Part shown: positions 1 to 11,193 of the stretch, in pieces
Layout of the letters: the number at the start of each line of letters is the position of its first letter
Position numbering within the stretch: the first letter of the stretch is position 1
Assembly: GCF_963678635.1 (NCBI RefSeq)
Contig: NC_087063.1
Span: 35,686,540-35,750,539 of the forward strand
Origin: Symsagittifera roscoffensis
Taxonomy: Eukaryota > Xenacoelomorpha > Acoela > Convolutidae
DNA: 64,000 bases
Direction of reading: 5' to 3'
The notes under the pieces: generated by a model
Databases searched by the model: none
Seen by the model: the letters and a program-made list of their open reading frames with translations, nothing else
What the model was told of the DNA's origin: nothing
Position numbers and translations under genes: made by a program

Positions 1-2389
1 TCGGAGATCTGGGCTTGATGCGCTTCTATTTCTTCTTTGTTCTTGTCCATCCACGGATTGAGAGTGCTCTTCTGTTTTATTCGCCTTTTCTCGTACCAGC
101 CTCCCGGGTTATTGCCATTGGTCTGTCTCAGGTTTGGATATTTTCAGTCTTCTCGTTCATTTCCATCGTGTAGAGCCGTTGTGTCTTGACATCCCGTAAA
201 GCATCCGATTCAGTTCGCGCAAGTGTTACAAGTTTCTTCACTTTATCATCATTTCTTAGCCAGCATTCCTTGAGTTTTGGCTTGTGCTCTGACAGGTTCA
301 GTGCCTCGTTTGCAGTCCGTATTTCATTTGTTCCTGTACTGACTTCCTCTTTTTATAGCAGAAAGCCATCTAACTCATGCCATGTTTTCCTGTTGGGGCA
401 TTTCCAAGTTCCTCAATTGTCGTGACAGGAAAACGAATTTACGCACGCGAGGTTGCAGGCTTGGCTCCGTTCTACAAGCGATCTCTCAGCTACGTTCGTT
501 CGATTCAACCCGTAAAGGCCGTAAGGAGTCATCAAGTGTTCGTTGCGACTTGTCTCCCACTGTCGCATTGAAATCCCCTTCATCAATTAGACACTTCGTG
601 CTATTTTTCAGTAATAGTGCTTCCATTTCTTGGCTGTACGTTTCATACTCCAGTGGTTTGCACCCCACAGAGGTTGGTATGTACCAATAGTGCCAGATTA
701 TCCACCATCAATGCCGTGTTGCGGTCTTCCGACTGTCGTACTAGCCCTTGCTCGGTCTAACTCACTGCCCAGTTGTCTCAGAGGAAGACCCCAATTTTTT
801 TGCCCTACACAAGAACACCGTAAAGGTCATTACCCTTCAATCCACTGGATTCCGCCGTCTGGTTCGTTCAATTCCGAGAGAAGGACTATATCCACGTCAG
901 TCATGGCGATCACTAGTAGCATGTCACAAAATTGGTTCCTTCTAGGAAATTCAACTCTGGCTTTCTGTACATTTCACGACCAGATCTTTGTTACATTTGT
1001 GGAGCCCTTCAACCTGGCGCTTTCAATCTAGATTTTGTCTCTTATTTCTTGCCTTCTCTTGCGTCTGGCCCTTTTCCTTTGGGTTCTTTCTGCTTGGTTG
1101 TTTGGGGCATCGCTGGGAAATTCCGTCCGATACGGTGATTCCTCGAATCTACTTTGGCACCATGAGCACCTGTTGCACACAAAATCTGTGTTGTAGTCGG
1201 CCGTTTGGGAGACATGCATTCAAGTTGGACCCGCCCTTCGTATGCGCACCCCACGCTTGTTGCTTTACTGTCTATGATTTTCTTCTTTCATGTTGGGCAT
1301 ATCACGGAGTTTGGTCCTGGATTCTTTTCTAATGTCCTGAGAAAATGATTTTGCAGTCCTGTTGCCTGTCATTAGATAAACTTATGAAACCACGAGCTCG
1401 TTATGATACCGAGAGGGAGCGGCAGCTTCGGCCAGACTCACCCACAGACACACCCTGGGCCGCGCCATCTTAAACACGACTTGCGTAAAACCTTCGCTAG
1501 ATGGCAAACTCCCGTTGCACTAAAATTTACTGCATCGTCTGCTTAGACCGAACTAGAGGCCAACTTTTTCCGCAATCCAACAAACTTATACCCATTTTCT
1601 TCTCCGCTTGTGCGTAGTATGTCGTTGATTTCTGCTATTGAGTCGTTCTCCCCATGTTTGCAGGAAACGCTTTTTCCATCTATGGGGATCAATTTGTCTT
1701 GACGTTGTTGCCTTTTGATGCCTCTGGCATGTACGTTTCGACACCCCCAGCACCTTGATCGATTTTACTCTGTTCTGTTTAAGGCTTCTTCTAAGCCAAA
1801 GATTTCTTCCATTATCAAATCTGGTGGAAATTGGTTTCTTATTCCTCTTGGAACTCGCTGAATTTCCCCCGATCACGATGGCGATATTACCCATTTCCCT
1901 TGGTCCTCAGGGGACCCCCCCCCCCCCCCCCCCCCCCGTGAACAACTCGAATACTCCACATCTTTTTTTCCACTGAACTGATGATCGAGTCCCCCATCTG
2001 CAGGTTCTTCGTCGGTCTGTTCCTCATGGTGGTCTTTTTCGGCCATGGGTATGGTTTCTACATCTCACTACAGTTTCAGAAGGAGTAGAGCCGGATCGAC
2101 GGAATCACCAGACTCTTTTACCAAAAACTCCGCTGTTTGATCTCTCCTTCCTCCTTGCAGTCCTTCGTCCACGTACTGATCCTTGCACACACGTTGCTGG
2201 TCCATTGTATTGCCTGGTTTCTCGGGAGTGGATTTGGGTTCCTTGTAGGGTGGATTTGGGTTCCCGTACAGTTACCTCGAAGACAATGTAGTAATTTTTT
2301 GGAGTCAGCAATTTCATTTGCTGCACTCTTTCTACCCAAAAGTCGAGCATCACGGCCTGCTCAAAGTCAAAATACGAATCCATTGCATC
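1..2389. repeat. Left half of composite LINE-derived repeat (copy A)
   Basis: Bases 1 to about 1624 match 30388 to about 32010 almost base for base, and about 2098-2389 match about 32010-32301. Copy A carries about 475 bp (1625-2097) that copy B lacks. A shorter third copy of the part near 350-1235 lies at 24886-25740. Coding remnants read on the minus strand, including an endonuclease piece at 486-668, so this is decayed non-LTR retrotransposon sequence. The apparent plus-strand open frames shared by the copies are passive consequences of repeat identity. A poly-C tract sits at about 1915-1937. The copy is interrupted at 2390 by the Polinton and resumes at 21221. Confidence 0.85.
486..668 (-). 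pseudogene. LINE endonuclease fragment (copy A)
   Basis: This minus-strand remnant carries the motif GDFNATVG, typical of the exonuclease/endonuclease/phosphatase (APE-type) domain of non-LTR retrotransposons, where the G-D-F-N residues belong to the active site. In the equivalent segment of copies B and C the downstream part resembles the later endonuclease region, with a K-T-R-H-x-L-D-like stretch at 24847-25038. Stops and frameshifts surround it, so it is not functional. The family assignment rests on the motif only. Confidence 0.6.
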
Positions 2390-2395
2390 CTAGTC
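2390..2395. other. Polinton target-site duplication, left
   Basis: CTAGTC stands directly before the left terminal inverted repeat and recurs directly after the right one at 21221-21226. The homologous unoccupied locus (32302-32307) has a single CTAGTC between the same flanks. Six base pairs is the usual Polinton duplication length. Confidence 0.95.
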
Positions 2396-2608
2396 AGTAG
2401 TATGCATATAGTGCGTTAGGATCGGGGGGGGGGGGGGTTGTCATACATGGATGACCATTAGGTATAAATCATAATGGTCACCATGTATTAAATGATCAGC
2501 AATGGTCACCATGTAATAATCCTAATTGTCACCACATATAATTTTATACCCAATAGTCCTCATGTAAAACTTCGGTATATTATTGAGTATTCCCACTGAA
2601 CGTTGTGG
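2396..2608. repeat. Polinton left terminal inverted repeat
   Basis: It is the reverse complement of the right terminus from the first base to about 2608, where similarity ends abruptly. It contains a long G run (about 2423-2439), longer than the matching C run on the right, and short internal repeats built on ATGGTGACCATT and ACAATTAGGATTATTACATG. It lacks one roughly 50-bp internal unit present in the right repeat. In this family the termini carry the replication origins for protein-primed synthesis. Confidence 0.93.
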
Positions 2609-2948
2609 TTACATGTTTGGAGCGGGAAAGGATTTGCCAAATCTTTGTTCTGAAACCAGCCGGAGTGTTTAACTGCGCTATAGACTGTTTGCTCAATTCT
2701 TCTTAAAACTTTGATTCAAACTCAAATTACATACAAATACATACAAAAGTATGCTTAAGACACTATCGCTTAATTGAAAATGTTTATATCCCAGATTAAC
2801 TGAGTTCCAAAGCTGAACAAAATCTCGCACTTAAATACACACTAAACGCGGAATAAACGGTAGGTCAAATTTTATGTACAGACAATTCTCATATTAAATA
2901 ACTGAATTTTATTTACTATACAAAAGTTAATGTGGTGTTTTTTGTGTT
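2609..2948. other. Spacer between left TIR and polymerase gene
   Basis: This AT-rich stretch has no supported gene. The minus-strand polyadenylation signal for the polymerase transcript lies in it. Confidence 0.6.
2908..2913 (-). terminator. Polyadenylation signal for Polinton polymerase
   Basis: AATAAA on the minus strand lies 36-41 bases downstream of the polymerase stop codon, a suitable distance for 3' end formation of the polymerase mRNA. Confidence 0.55.
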
Positions 2949-5900
2949 TTAATCTATTCGTCGATTTTTTGACCGTGGTTCTTCTACTTCAACTGCTTCA
3001 TAATCGAAAAACAAATCGTTGAAGAATGACGACTCGTCCTCATCGGAAGTATTGGCCTCCAGATCCGCGATATCCCCGCTATCAATATCACTGTCGTTGG
3101 TTTCTGCTGCCCGAATCAGACCGGGGTCTGGAGTTTGCCAACTGCTATTGACCTGGTCCATCAGTTGTCGAAGCGAGCGATGTGGTTGTGTGTTCTCAAC
3201 AGCAAAACTATCCTCAGAGTATTCATCATCAATTTCCGGATGGTCCCAATTAATGTTTTGAGTGTTAGCGAATTCTTCAGACACCCCATCTAGGAAATCG
3301 TCACAATCCCACGACACTGGCTGTTGACGATCTTCAAAAAATGGCATCCATTTTTCCAAATCGTCATCATCGGTTGGGTCAGAATTAACAGCGGCTGTGT
3401 TGTCATCACTATCATCAATGCCAATCACAGTTTGACCCAAGATGTTTTTGTGACCGTAGGGAAGAGTCTGCTGACCATCATCGAGGATGTAGCGTTTGTC
3501 ATCAAAAGCTGATAACGATGTTTTCGTCGAAGTCACTGTTTGCAGATTGTGTGACTCGGATGCGATTCGACTGTTTTCAGTTTTGAATAACGAGCCAGAG
3601 GTCAAGGTGTCTCGATATCGCTGATGGCTCAACATCTTCTGAGCAGCTTTCGATACACCCTTCGCCGATAATTTTCTGCAATCTATAAATATAATTATAT
3701 GATTTCTAATCAATTTTTTGATGATCACTAATGTGTGGTGGTAAAAAAAGAACCAAATGCAATCTGTGGTTTTGTGTTTTTTAGGAGCTACATCATGGTC
3801 AACTTGAAGGTCAGGTGCAACAAAAAAAAATGACATGAAGGCCAGGTGTGACCTTAAAAATTAGTCATCATTAAAAAAATCGACCAACACAAAAAAAAAA
3901 TCCCAAAAAAAATTAAAAAATTTTTTTGCAAAAAAAAAAAAAAAACACTTTTTCGCCCGAAAAATTTTTCGAACAAAAAAAAAATTTTTTTTTCCAAAAA
4001 AAAAAAAATTGTCCACAAAAAAAAAATCGTCCGCAAAAAAAAAATCGCCCACAAAAAAAAAAAAAAAAATTTCGCCCACAAAAAAAAATCGCCCACAAAA
4101 AAAAATTTTTTTCGCCCACAAAAAAAAAAAAAAAAATTTCGCCCACAAAAAAAAATCGCCCACAAAAAAAATTTTTTTCGCCCACAAAAAAAAAATTTTT
4201 TCGCCCACAAATAGAAATTGCTTTCCAAAAAAAATTCCACAAAAAATCAAAATTTTTTGAAATTCGTGCTCACAAATAAGGCAAATAGAAATTAATTAAT
4301 TACCTCTGGACAAAATGGAATAAAGCTTGGGTTTGAGGGATATAAACTCGGTTATAATGTCTCCTGGAAACTCATCCTTGAATTTTAAAACAACCATTTT
4401 GTTTTTTGGGTCGTAGAGAGGGTGGTTCTTCGGGTAATTTGACAAGTCAAGTTCATTCAAAATATTCCTTTTTTCGGAAATTTCTCGGTATAAATCTTCA
4501 CTTTTGACTTGGTACAGGAGACTGTCTGTATCAGAATACAGTAGTTGACATTCAAAATTTGGTTTCATTATATCGTAATGAAATTTATACATGTGAAACT
4601 TTGCTAACTCAAGAGCACTAGCTCCCACAATTGTTGGGACATCCCAATAGATTTTTGTTGGGTTCGAAGTGAACGCTGCCAAGTTTTCTCCAAAAATTTT
4701 GTAGGATTTAAATTCGAATGCACTAATTTCTCGCAGAGCGGCATGATAATCTCTAACTATTCGAACAAGCATCCGTTTGCGCTTCGACTCGCATGTTTTC
4801 CCATAAGCACAATTGTTCAGTAGTTTGTACAAATCCTCCTCAAATTTATTTCTAGCTTGTTGTCGTTTAGTCGTGTTCAATGTGATGTATGGTTCTAACC
4901 ATGCTTCTTGTTCAAACTTCAGCACACGGTGCACTTTTTTAACTTTAAGTCCCAACCTAACAAACAATTGCAATAGTTTGTAATGAATTGTATAGTTTGA
5001 CTTGTCATGCAGCGTCTGCAGTAACTTTTTGGTCTTTCCAATTGAACGTCTTGCAATGTCTTGATTTTTCATCTGCTCGAGTAAATTCGTTTGGTAGGGA
5101 CTCAACCAATCCTGGGGTACACTTTCTTTAGTAGGAGCTAAAGGGTAATCTTGATGATCCTCATGCAGTTCTTCTGGGTACTCGAGATCAACTTCCAATA
5201 TAAATCCAATCAAAGAGTCTTCAGTCATGTTGAGGATTTGGTTCACAATCACCTCGTCTTCTATATGCTCTATTAACTCAAAGTTACGCACCGGTAATTT
5301 CTCCGTTTGCATGACGCCGCCATAGAGGTTATTTGCATCGATCATAAACCCGTAGGTGCTAGGTTGATCTGGGTTGAAGTCGGGGCATTCTTTGTTGTTG
5401 GCTTTGAAAAAGCGACTATGGAACACGGATGCAGTACCACCTCGCATCATATTCTCGACCATTTCGAGATGCCTGCGGTCTGATAAAAGCTGAACATTCG
5501 AGTCTTTGCAGATACGTTTGAAGGCGTCTCCAGCTAAGTTTGAAGCACTAAAATGGTGCGCGCAGTCCAGACCATAAGTTTGGTGACTAATTTGTCGAAA
5601 TTCTTCAAAGACGCAAGCAAGAAGGAGTGTATCACACTTGAGATACAAGTTGTGATAATCCTCCAAGTTTTGACATTTGAACATTCTAAAAACTTTCCTT
5701 GCATGCTCCAGATCCGCTTGTGAAACTGCAACTTTTCCTCCATTCAAAACATCGGACCAATTTTGCAAAGGAGGCAATTCTTTTTCTGCAAATTTTTCTC
5801 TTTTGGTCATGTACGAATAAGGGTAGAAACCTTTTTGTCGTATCAGACACCGTTGCTCCTCCGTCTCGTTTGCAAAATACTTGTTCAAAACTGACATTTT

Positions 5901-8045
5901 TTCCGCTGGTAGATTATCAACCAATTTTTGCAAGGAAGAATTCAAAAACTTGCATGAGTCAATAAATCTGAGGTATTCAAAAACTTTTTGCTCGGATCCG
6001 TTTTTCCTTTTTATAGTTTTAATTAGGACTCCAATGCTTAACGATATATATTTTTCGTCGGTGCTAGGTATAACACTCATTGTACTTGTTGGCTCGCATT
6101 CATGCAATGCGAGACAAATGTGGTGAAGGTCATAGTTCTGGATGTTATGTCCAATGACTGGGGTGAAATTTACAGTTCGTCTTGCGAGGTTGCATTTTTC
6201 ATGTGCCCATCCCAAAAATTTTCCAGAAAAATGGCAATGGTCAAGACATTTTTCGTGCTCATTGGTAAAATGTATACAGCAAATCCAACATGTTGATGTG
6301 TTTTCTTTGTTCAACGATTCTTGGCTTTCTAGAAATTGAGGAAACCGTCGCTTTTGATCATATATCTCTCTCGCTAATTGATGCAACTGATTGAGAAACT
6401 TTTTCATGCATTGATCAGAGCTGTCATAGTCAAAGAAGTAGGGCTGTGAATTTCCGTGCTCAATTACAGCCAATGAATACCCACAAGCTTCGTGTTTTTG
6501 TACAACTCGGGTAGATGATCGCGATGGATTATCAGGACAAGAATCTACAGGTTTCAGAAATGATTCAAAATCAAAATAAATCACAAGTGGTACAAACCAC
6601 AAGGCCTGGAGGTTTTTGAACTCGTATCTGTTGGTACCTTTTTCTGCTGAAGGCATGACTACTAGAGCAGGTTCATGATCCTTACAACACTGGATGTGTT
6701 GCTCGTGAGTTTCATCACTCCAACTAATGTGAAAGCAGTTTCTACATAAACGTGCAATTGGGCGATACTTACACCCTTTGATTTCGCAGATGAACTTTAA
6801 CAAATCGATTATAAGTACATAGTGATGCTTTGCAGGCTCATACAAGAGAAGCAGGTCCATGTCAAATATTTCAGTTTGGGTGCTGTTATCTTGGTTTGGT
6901 CGTTTTGATATATACATAGGCAACAAATCTCCCTTGTGGTACTGGAACACATTTACCCGCACGTCGTTAAGTTGTTCAAATTTTCCAATTGAAGCGAAAC
7001 TCATGGGTGAATCAAAATTACCTTGGGCTTTGTGTGCACTTTCTGCAGTGTATGTATCAGGTTGTGTCCGCGCAGCTGCTGGGTTCGCTTTTTGTTGATC
7101 AGTTAGAAGTAGGTCAACACCATGCTTCAGACTATAAGCAGCGGTAAAGCAAAGTTCGAAGCAATTATTATCTTCGTGATTTCTAATGTTTATCAAATTC
7201 TGGGACATTCGAATTCGAAAAGGCAAGTCAATATAAGATGACCCACGGATTGGTGAAAACTTTGCAAGTTTAACAAAAACTTGAATTACATGTTGCAAAA
7301 CCCAACCGCTTCCATAAGATGCAAAAGTCTCCAAAACTGCTTGCATTTTTTCGACCATTTCAAAAAACTCATCATCTTCTAATCCTAAGCTCATCACAGG
7401 TTTCATATCAGAGTTTGCATAAATGTCAATCCGCTCGTCGTGCTCAGTTTTACTAGAGTCATTTATTACTTTAGGTTTTACCAAACCTAAATTAGCGCTG
7501 AACTGAACTTTTCTAGGTCCTTCTGCAACTCGATCGATTATGAGACTTTGAATTTCATCTTTTTTCTCTTGCATAAACTGCAAAAGGTCAATCGGCTGAG
7601 TTTCATCCATGGGTTGGTTTCCGCCGATCACATACGTTTCAAGAACACCGAAAAAAGCAGACTCACTTTTTTGAAGATTGGTGCCGTTGATTTCGTCTTC
7701 ATCGACAGCATGCACATCACCGAGAGCAGCATTAGCAGCGGCACTTGTAGTGGCTAAATCAGCAGAGGCAGCTCTCATAACAGGTAGACCATGGGTTGCT
7801 AGTAAATGAGCTGATAAGTTTTTGGGCGAATGAAATCCCAAATGACAATAATCACAAACACCTCCAAGTTGACCATGAGTGTGAAGAATATGTTTTTGTA
7901 AATTTGAAAGCATTTGAGCCGTGAATGAACACTCATTGCATCGATAAACAATAAGTCCTTTTTCAACAAAATGTTTGTCACGCTCATGGCGACTTCTATT
8001 GCTCTTATTTGCATATTTCAGTGGACAAAAATTGCATTTGAACAT
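2949..8045 (-). CDS. polB: Polinton protein-primed type B DNA polymerase, probably two exons
   Basis: It replicates the element by protein-primed synthesis in the nucleus. Exon 1 (8045-4304) encodes three C2H2 fingers (residues 3-86), an HNH/endonuclease-VII-like cysteine-histidine cluster (586-621), exonuclease motifs (YFDFES 490-495, HN..NYD 633-639, YLKCD 801-805) and polymerase motifs A (DANNLYG 903-909), B (KLLNNCAYGKT 1074-1084) and C (YSDTDS 1170-1175). The frame closes at 4296 before the family C-terminus, but that C-terminus (including a DDKR-ILDDG-type stretch) is open at 3682-2949. A GT donor at 4303-4302 and an AG acceptor at 3684-3683 join them in phase (1,492 codons including stop), leaving a 621-bp intron. 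The C-terminal tail is unusually acidic. Without splicing the enzyme would be truncated after motif C. The intron is inferred. Confidence 0.93.
3890..4216. repeat. Poly-A / CGCCCAC low-complexity tract in the polymerase intron
   Basis: Runs of 7-17 adenines are separated by a repeated CGCCCAC or close variant (CGTCCGC, TGTCCAC), about a dozen units. Long open frames on both strands here are low-complexity artefacts rich in K/P/Q or F/W. The tract lies wholly inside the proposed intron. Confidence 0.9.
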
Positions 8046-8208
8046 TTTTTGAAATAAGTTAAGCTATTGATTTTAAGAAAGAAAAAGAATCAAGTGATCT
8101 CAAATTACACTCAGAAACAACAGTAAATGAGAAGCATAACTGTTCGTCTACCAATTGTAGAGAAAACGGTTTGTGTTTTGCGCGCGTAATTTTGAATTTG
8201 AATTAAAG

Positions 8209-8246
8209 TTCCCGCCAAAATTTGAATTAGATTTGAATTTCCCGCC
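8209..8246. promoter_or_regulatory. Paired E2F-like sites upstream of the polymerase gene
   Basis: Two copies of TTCCCGCC, at 8209-8216 and 8239-8246, sit 30 bp apart, each within a repeated TTTGAATT context, about 165-200 bp upstream of the polymerase start codon. The sequence matches the classical E2F consensus TTTSSCGC on either strand. If functional they would tie polymerase expression to S phase. This is a motif match only. Confidence 0.45.
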
Positions 8247-9685
8247 ATAACTGGCAAACTCAAATTCGATTGGACGAAACAGATAAATTGTTGTTTGAAA
8301 CGTTAATAATTATTACAAACGATAGAAATTAATCTAAGCCAACCAAGTTTGGGCTAAATTTTAATCCAAAATGATTTTAGAGCCAAGATAGAAAAGTTTT
8401 AATTTTATATTTTATCAATTCAAATTATAAATTGATGAAATTTTCGAAATTGCAAATAAAAGTTGAGCATGTCACAACACATGATAGATCCTAAATATCC
8501 CAGTTGTCATGGGGACAGAATATCCTATAAAAACGTCAAAATTAGTATCAAAAACAGTTGAAATGATGAATAAGTAAAGCAAAATCTAAAAAATGACAGT
8601 TTTTTAACTTTCCAGGCGCATTGTTATCAATGATGTCAATCACGGAGCGGTCGCACGGTCCATATCACCATGAATTTGTCTCAGTTGTCTTTCGAGTTGA
8701 AAAAAAAGTCCGAAAAAATACTTTTCTGTAAAGAGAAATGAGTTCGTTGTTTTAGGGGGGATTAAGGGGATTAGCGTTTTTCTCGAAGACTAATGAAAAA
8801 ACATCTACTCCCACAATCTCATTAGTCGTGCCCCTCAATGCACTTTCATAATAACACCACTTGCTCATAATAAAAAATTGCGTCTTCTGGTTGAAAATCG
8901 CATTTTTTCGGAAAAATGAAAAAACGATGAGTCATCAATTAAAAAGTTTGATTTTTATTATTTTTCTCAAATATTTTGCATGATGATGAATACTTGTATT
9001 TTTTTCAATATGACCATTTTTGGAGACAACAGTATCAATGATCAAATGGTAACTCCAATTTGTAAAAAAAGAAAAAAATTAATGCTTTTTTTTCCTTTTT
9101 GTAATTAAAAAATCAAATTTTTAACTAAAAAACCTTAAAAAAAATAATTATTTTTATCAAAAAGTTGGTTTTAAACATCTTTTATACTATTTTTCATTAT
9201 GTTTAATTTGTATGATAACTATTTGAATAAACATATGACAACATAAGTTTTCATCCAAAATTATTTTTTTACAGTTTTTTTTTTGACGTTAATTATCTTT
9301 TTTCAAAAAACGAATTTGATTTTTTTAATCTTGTTTTCTAAAAATTAGCATATATATATGGATGCTTTTCAGTTTTTTGTCAAGATCACTAATGTAAATA
9401 AGAACTTCAATGTTAATATGTTAAATCCTATTTGTGGAAAAAATGAAAATTTTACGGATTTTTTTTTTGTTTTTAATTGAAAAAAAAATAGTCAATTTAA
9501 TAAAAATAAATGATTTTGTAACTTCAATTTTTAAAGGCTTTTGAAATAAATTTTTAATCAGAACCCAATCGTGTGATAATTAATGAACAAATACAAGATA
9601 CAAACTCAAACTCAATTTTAAAGTTAAATTATTATACACAATAAATACAAACAAAAATCAAAAAAACTCAACCTCAGTTTCAAAG
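8247..9685. other. AT-rich non-coding spacer inside the Polinton
   Basis: About 1.4 kb between the polymerase promoter region and the next minus-strand ORF. It is dominated by A and T homopolymers with no frame of credible length or composition. It may hold the 3' end of the adjacent minus-strand gene and polymerase regulatory DNA; I see nothing specific. Confidence 0.6.
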
Positions 9686-10321
9686 TTATATAAGGTCCAA
9701 ATACTCCTGCGCTTTCTCTAGTGTTGTTAACTTCCTTTTTTTCTTTGGCGCTAGACAGAGAGAAGGGGTTAAGTTTTCCATGTGGTTGCTCACAGTAGCC
9801 ACAGGGGTACGCTTTGGAGTTGAGCAACCCGGTTCGTCAAGCCATGGTGAAACTACAGGGGAAGGATCAGCTTTCGGGGTAACTACTGATGGTGACTCAA
9901 TTTGTTCCATTCCCCATAAACGATCAAAAAATTCAATTTCTTCAAAGTATTCTAATTGGTTTTCACACATCGGAGTAACATCACAATCGTATTTATACAA
10001 AATTTTTTTTACTGGTTTTGATAAAGTTGAAATATCAACCTGAAGAGCAAGAGGCTCGTCAGGATCCGTATATTTACCAGAATTTGTAAGGTAACTCAAA
10101 TACTTTATATTCAGTTCTTCGTCTTTCTTTGAATTTTTTAAGGAAAGTTTACTGAATAAATGTAAAAAATTTTTGGGAATCATAACGTGATGAGTACAAG
10201 TCCACTCATCAGAATTGAAACTTTTTTCTTCGTTAATTATTGCTACAAAATTACCGTGAACGGTTTCATAAAAAATGGTTCTTTCGTAATTGGAATATCC
10301 GGCAATAATATAACAAGGCAT
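9686..10321 (-). CDS. Polinton hypothetical protein with C-terminal NLS
   Basis: A 211-residue protein beginning MPCYIIAGYS. I chose the first in-frame ATG, at 10321; the frame stays open about 30 bases further upstream without another ATG. The N-terminal half looks globular with aromatic and charged residues. The C-terminal half is proline/serine/threonine-rich and ends with a classical monopartite nuclear localisation signal PKKKRK about 20 residues before the stop. I recognise no domain. It is transcribed away from the plus-strand cluster, so the 10322-10807 gap should hold divergent promoters. A regulatory nuclear role is possible, inferred only from the NLS and position. Confidence 0.75.
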   Translation of the reverse strand: MPCYIIAGYSNYERTIFYETVHGNFVAIINEEKSFNSDEWTCTHHVMIPKNFLHLFSKLSLKNSKKDEELNIKYLSYLTNSGKYTDPDEPLALQVDISTLSKPVKKILYKYDCDVTPMCENQLEYFEEIEFFDRLWGMEQIESPSVVTPKADPSPVVSPWLDEPGCSTPKRTPVATVSNHMENLTPSLCLAPKKKRKLTTLEKAQEYLDLI

Positions 10322-10687
10322 TTTTGAAGAAAAGTTGGAAGAAAATGACAAACGTAACGCGGAGAGAAATGAAACTGAAATGAATTGTGAAAACGCCTCA
10401 AGAGATTAAAATAGGGATTGGTTCTTCTAAAATTAGAAATTTCAAGACCTCCTATGTAGTTTTTAATCGGTTTAATAAGGGAGGGCGTGTAAAATACTTA
10501 TGTTACCTTGGGTGGTATTCTATGTTTATCTAAATTGCATTCAAACAAATAGCTTGTATCAAAAATAACGTTTAAACATTGTGACCTTTAACACCCATTA
10601 AAATTCTTATCAGTTGTACATGCACAAAATACTTATCCATGTGAACTAAATTGCAATCCAATATCTTTGCGATATAAATTACATGTG

Positions 10688-10695
10688 TATATAAA
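10688..10695 (+). promoter_or_regulatory. TATA box of the plus-strand Polinton cluster
   Basis: TATATAAA about 115 bases upstream of the first plus-strand start codon (10808). Expected initiation would fall near 10720, giving a leader of about 90 bases. Motif match only. Confidence 0.45.
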
Positions 10696-10807
10696 TTAAA
10701 ATAGATACAACGCCGCTTTCTTTTGCAGACATATACAATCAATCGGAACCATTCATTTCTTTCTATTCAGTTTTGAATCAAGTTACTTTGAAAATTTACT
10801 CGTTACA

Positions 10808-11179
10808 ATGAATAAAACCAAAACAAGCACCACAGCAGATGCAGATAAAGATTTTGGCGATTGCTATTTCGATATTTTGGAAAACAGTAAAAGACTAGTG
10901 CGTGCTACATTGAAAACATATGACCAAACTGGAACTTATGTATTCCTGAAAGTTTTCAAAAAAGCAGCTGAAGGCGCTGAATTTGAATGTGTACAAAGAC
11001 TTTCCTTAAGCAGCGAAGAATTTTCAAAATTACTAAAGTCGGGAAAGTCAATCCGAGCGCAAACAAGTGAAATTTCTGATACTGTTGAAAACAAAGACAA
11101 ACCACAATCTAACCTTAAACGAGCCAGGAAATCTCAACTTTCCTCAAACACAAAGGATTTCAAGCACGACCCGAATTAA
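10808..11179 (+). CDS. Small protein, possibly PC4-like ssDNA-binding
   Basis: A 123-residue protein and the first of the plus-strand cluster. Residues about 16-80 have strand-strand-strand-helix spacing: an F-D-I strand, a TYVFLKVF strand, then LSLSSEEF leading into a helix. This resembles the PC4/p15 transcription coactivator fold, where a basic strand pair binds single-stranded DNA and a G-I-S-L-T-xx-E-W stretch starts the helix. The tail from about residue 85 is basic and lysine/serine-rich. If correct it could coat displaced strands during replication or act in transcription. The match is by pattern, not alignment; it may be an unrelated small protein. Confidence 0.55.
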   Translation: MNKTKTSTTADADKDFGDCYFDILENSKRLVRATLKTYDQTGTYVFLKVFKKAAEGAEFECVQRLSLSSEEFSKLLKSGKSIRAQTSEISDTVENKDKPQSNLKRARKSQLSSNTKDFKHDPN

Positions 11180-11193
11180 TTTTCCTTTACAAA

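Noticed and set aside
186..1332. Plus-strand frames shared with 25079-25745 and 30573-31718
   Set aside because: Their similarity is that of the underlying DNA repeat; the biologically meaningful frames (endonuclease remnants) lie on the opposite strand.
3854..4279. Several long overlapping frames on both strands rich in F/W or K/P/Q
   Set aside because: They are translations of the poly-A/CGCCCAC low-complexity tract within the proposed intron; no normal protein composition.
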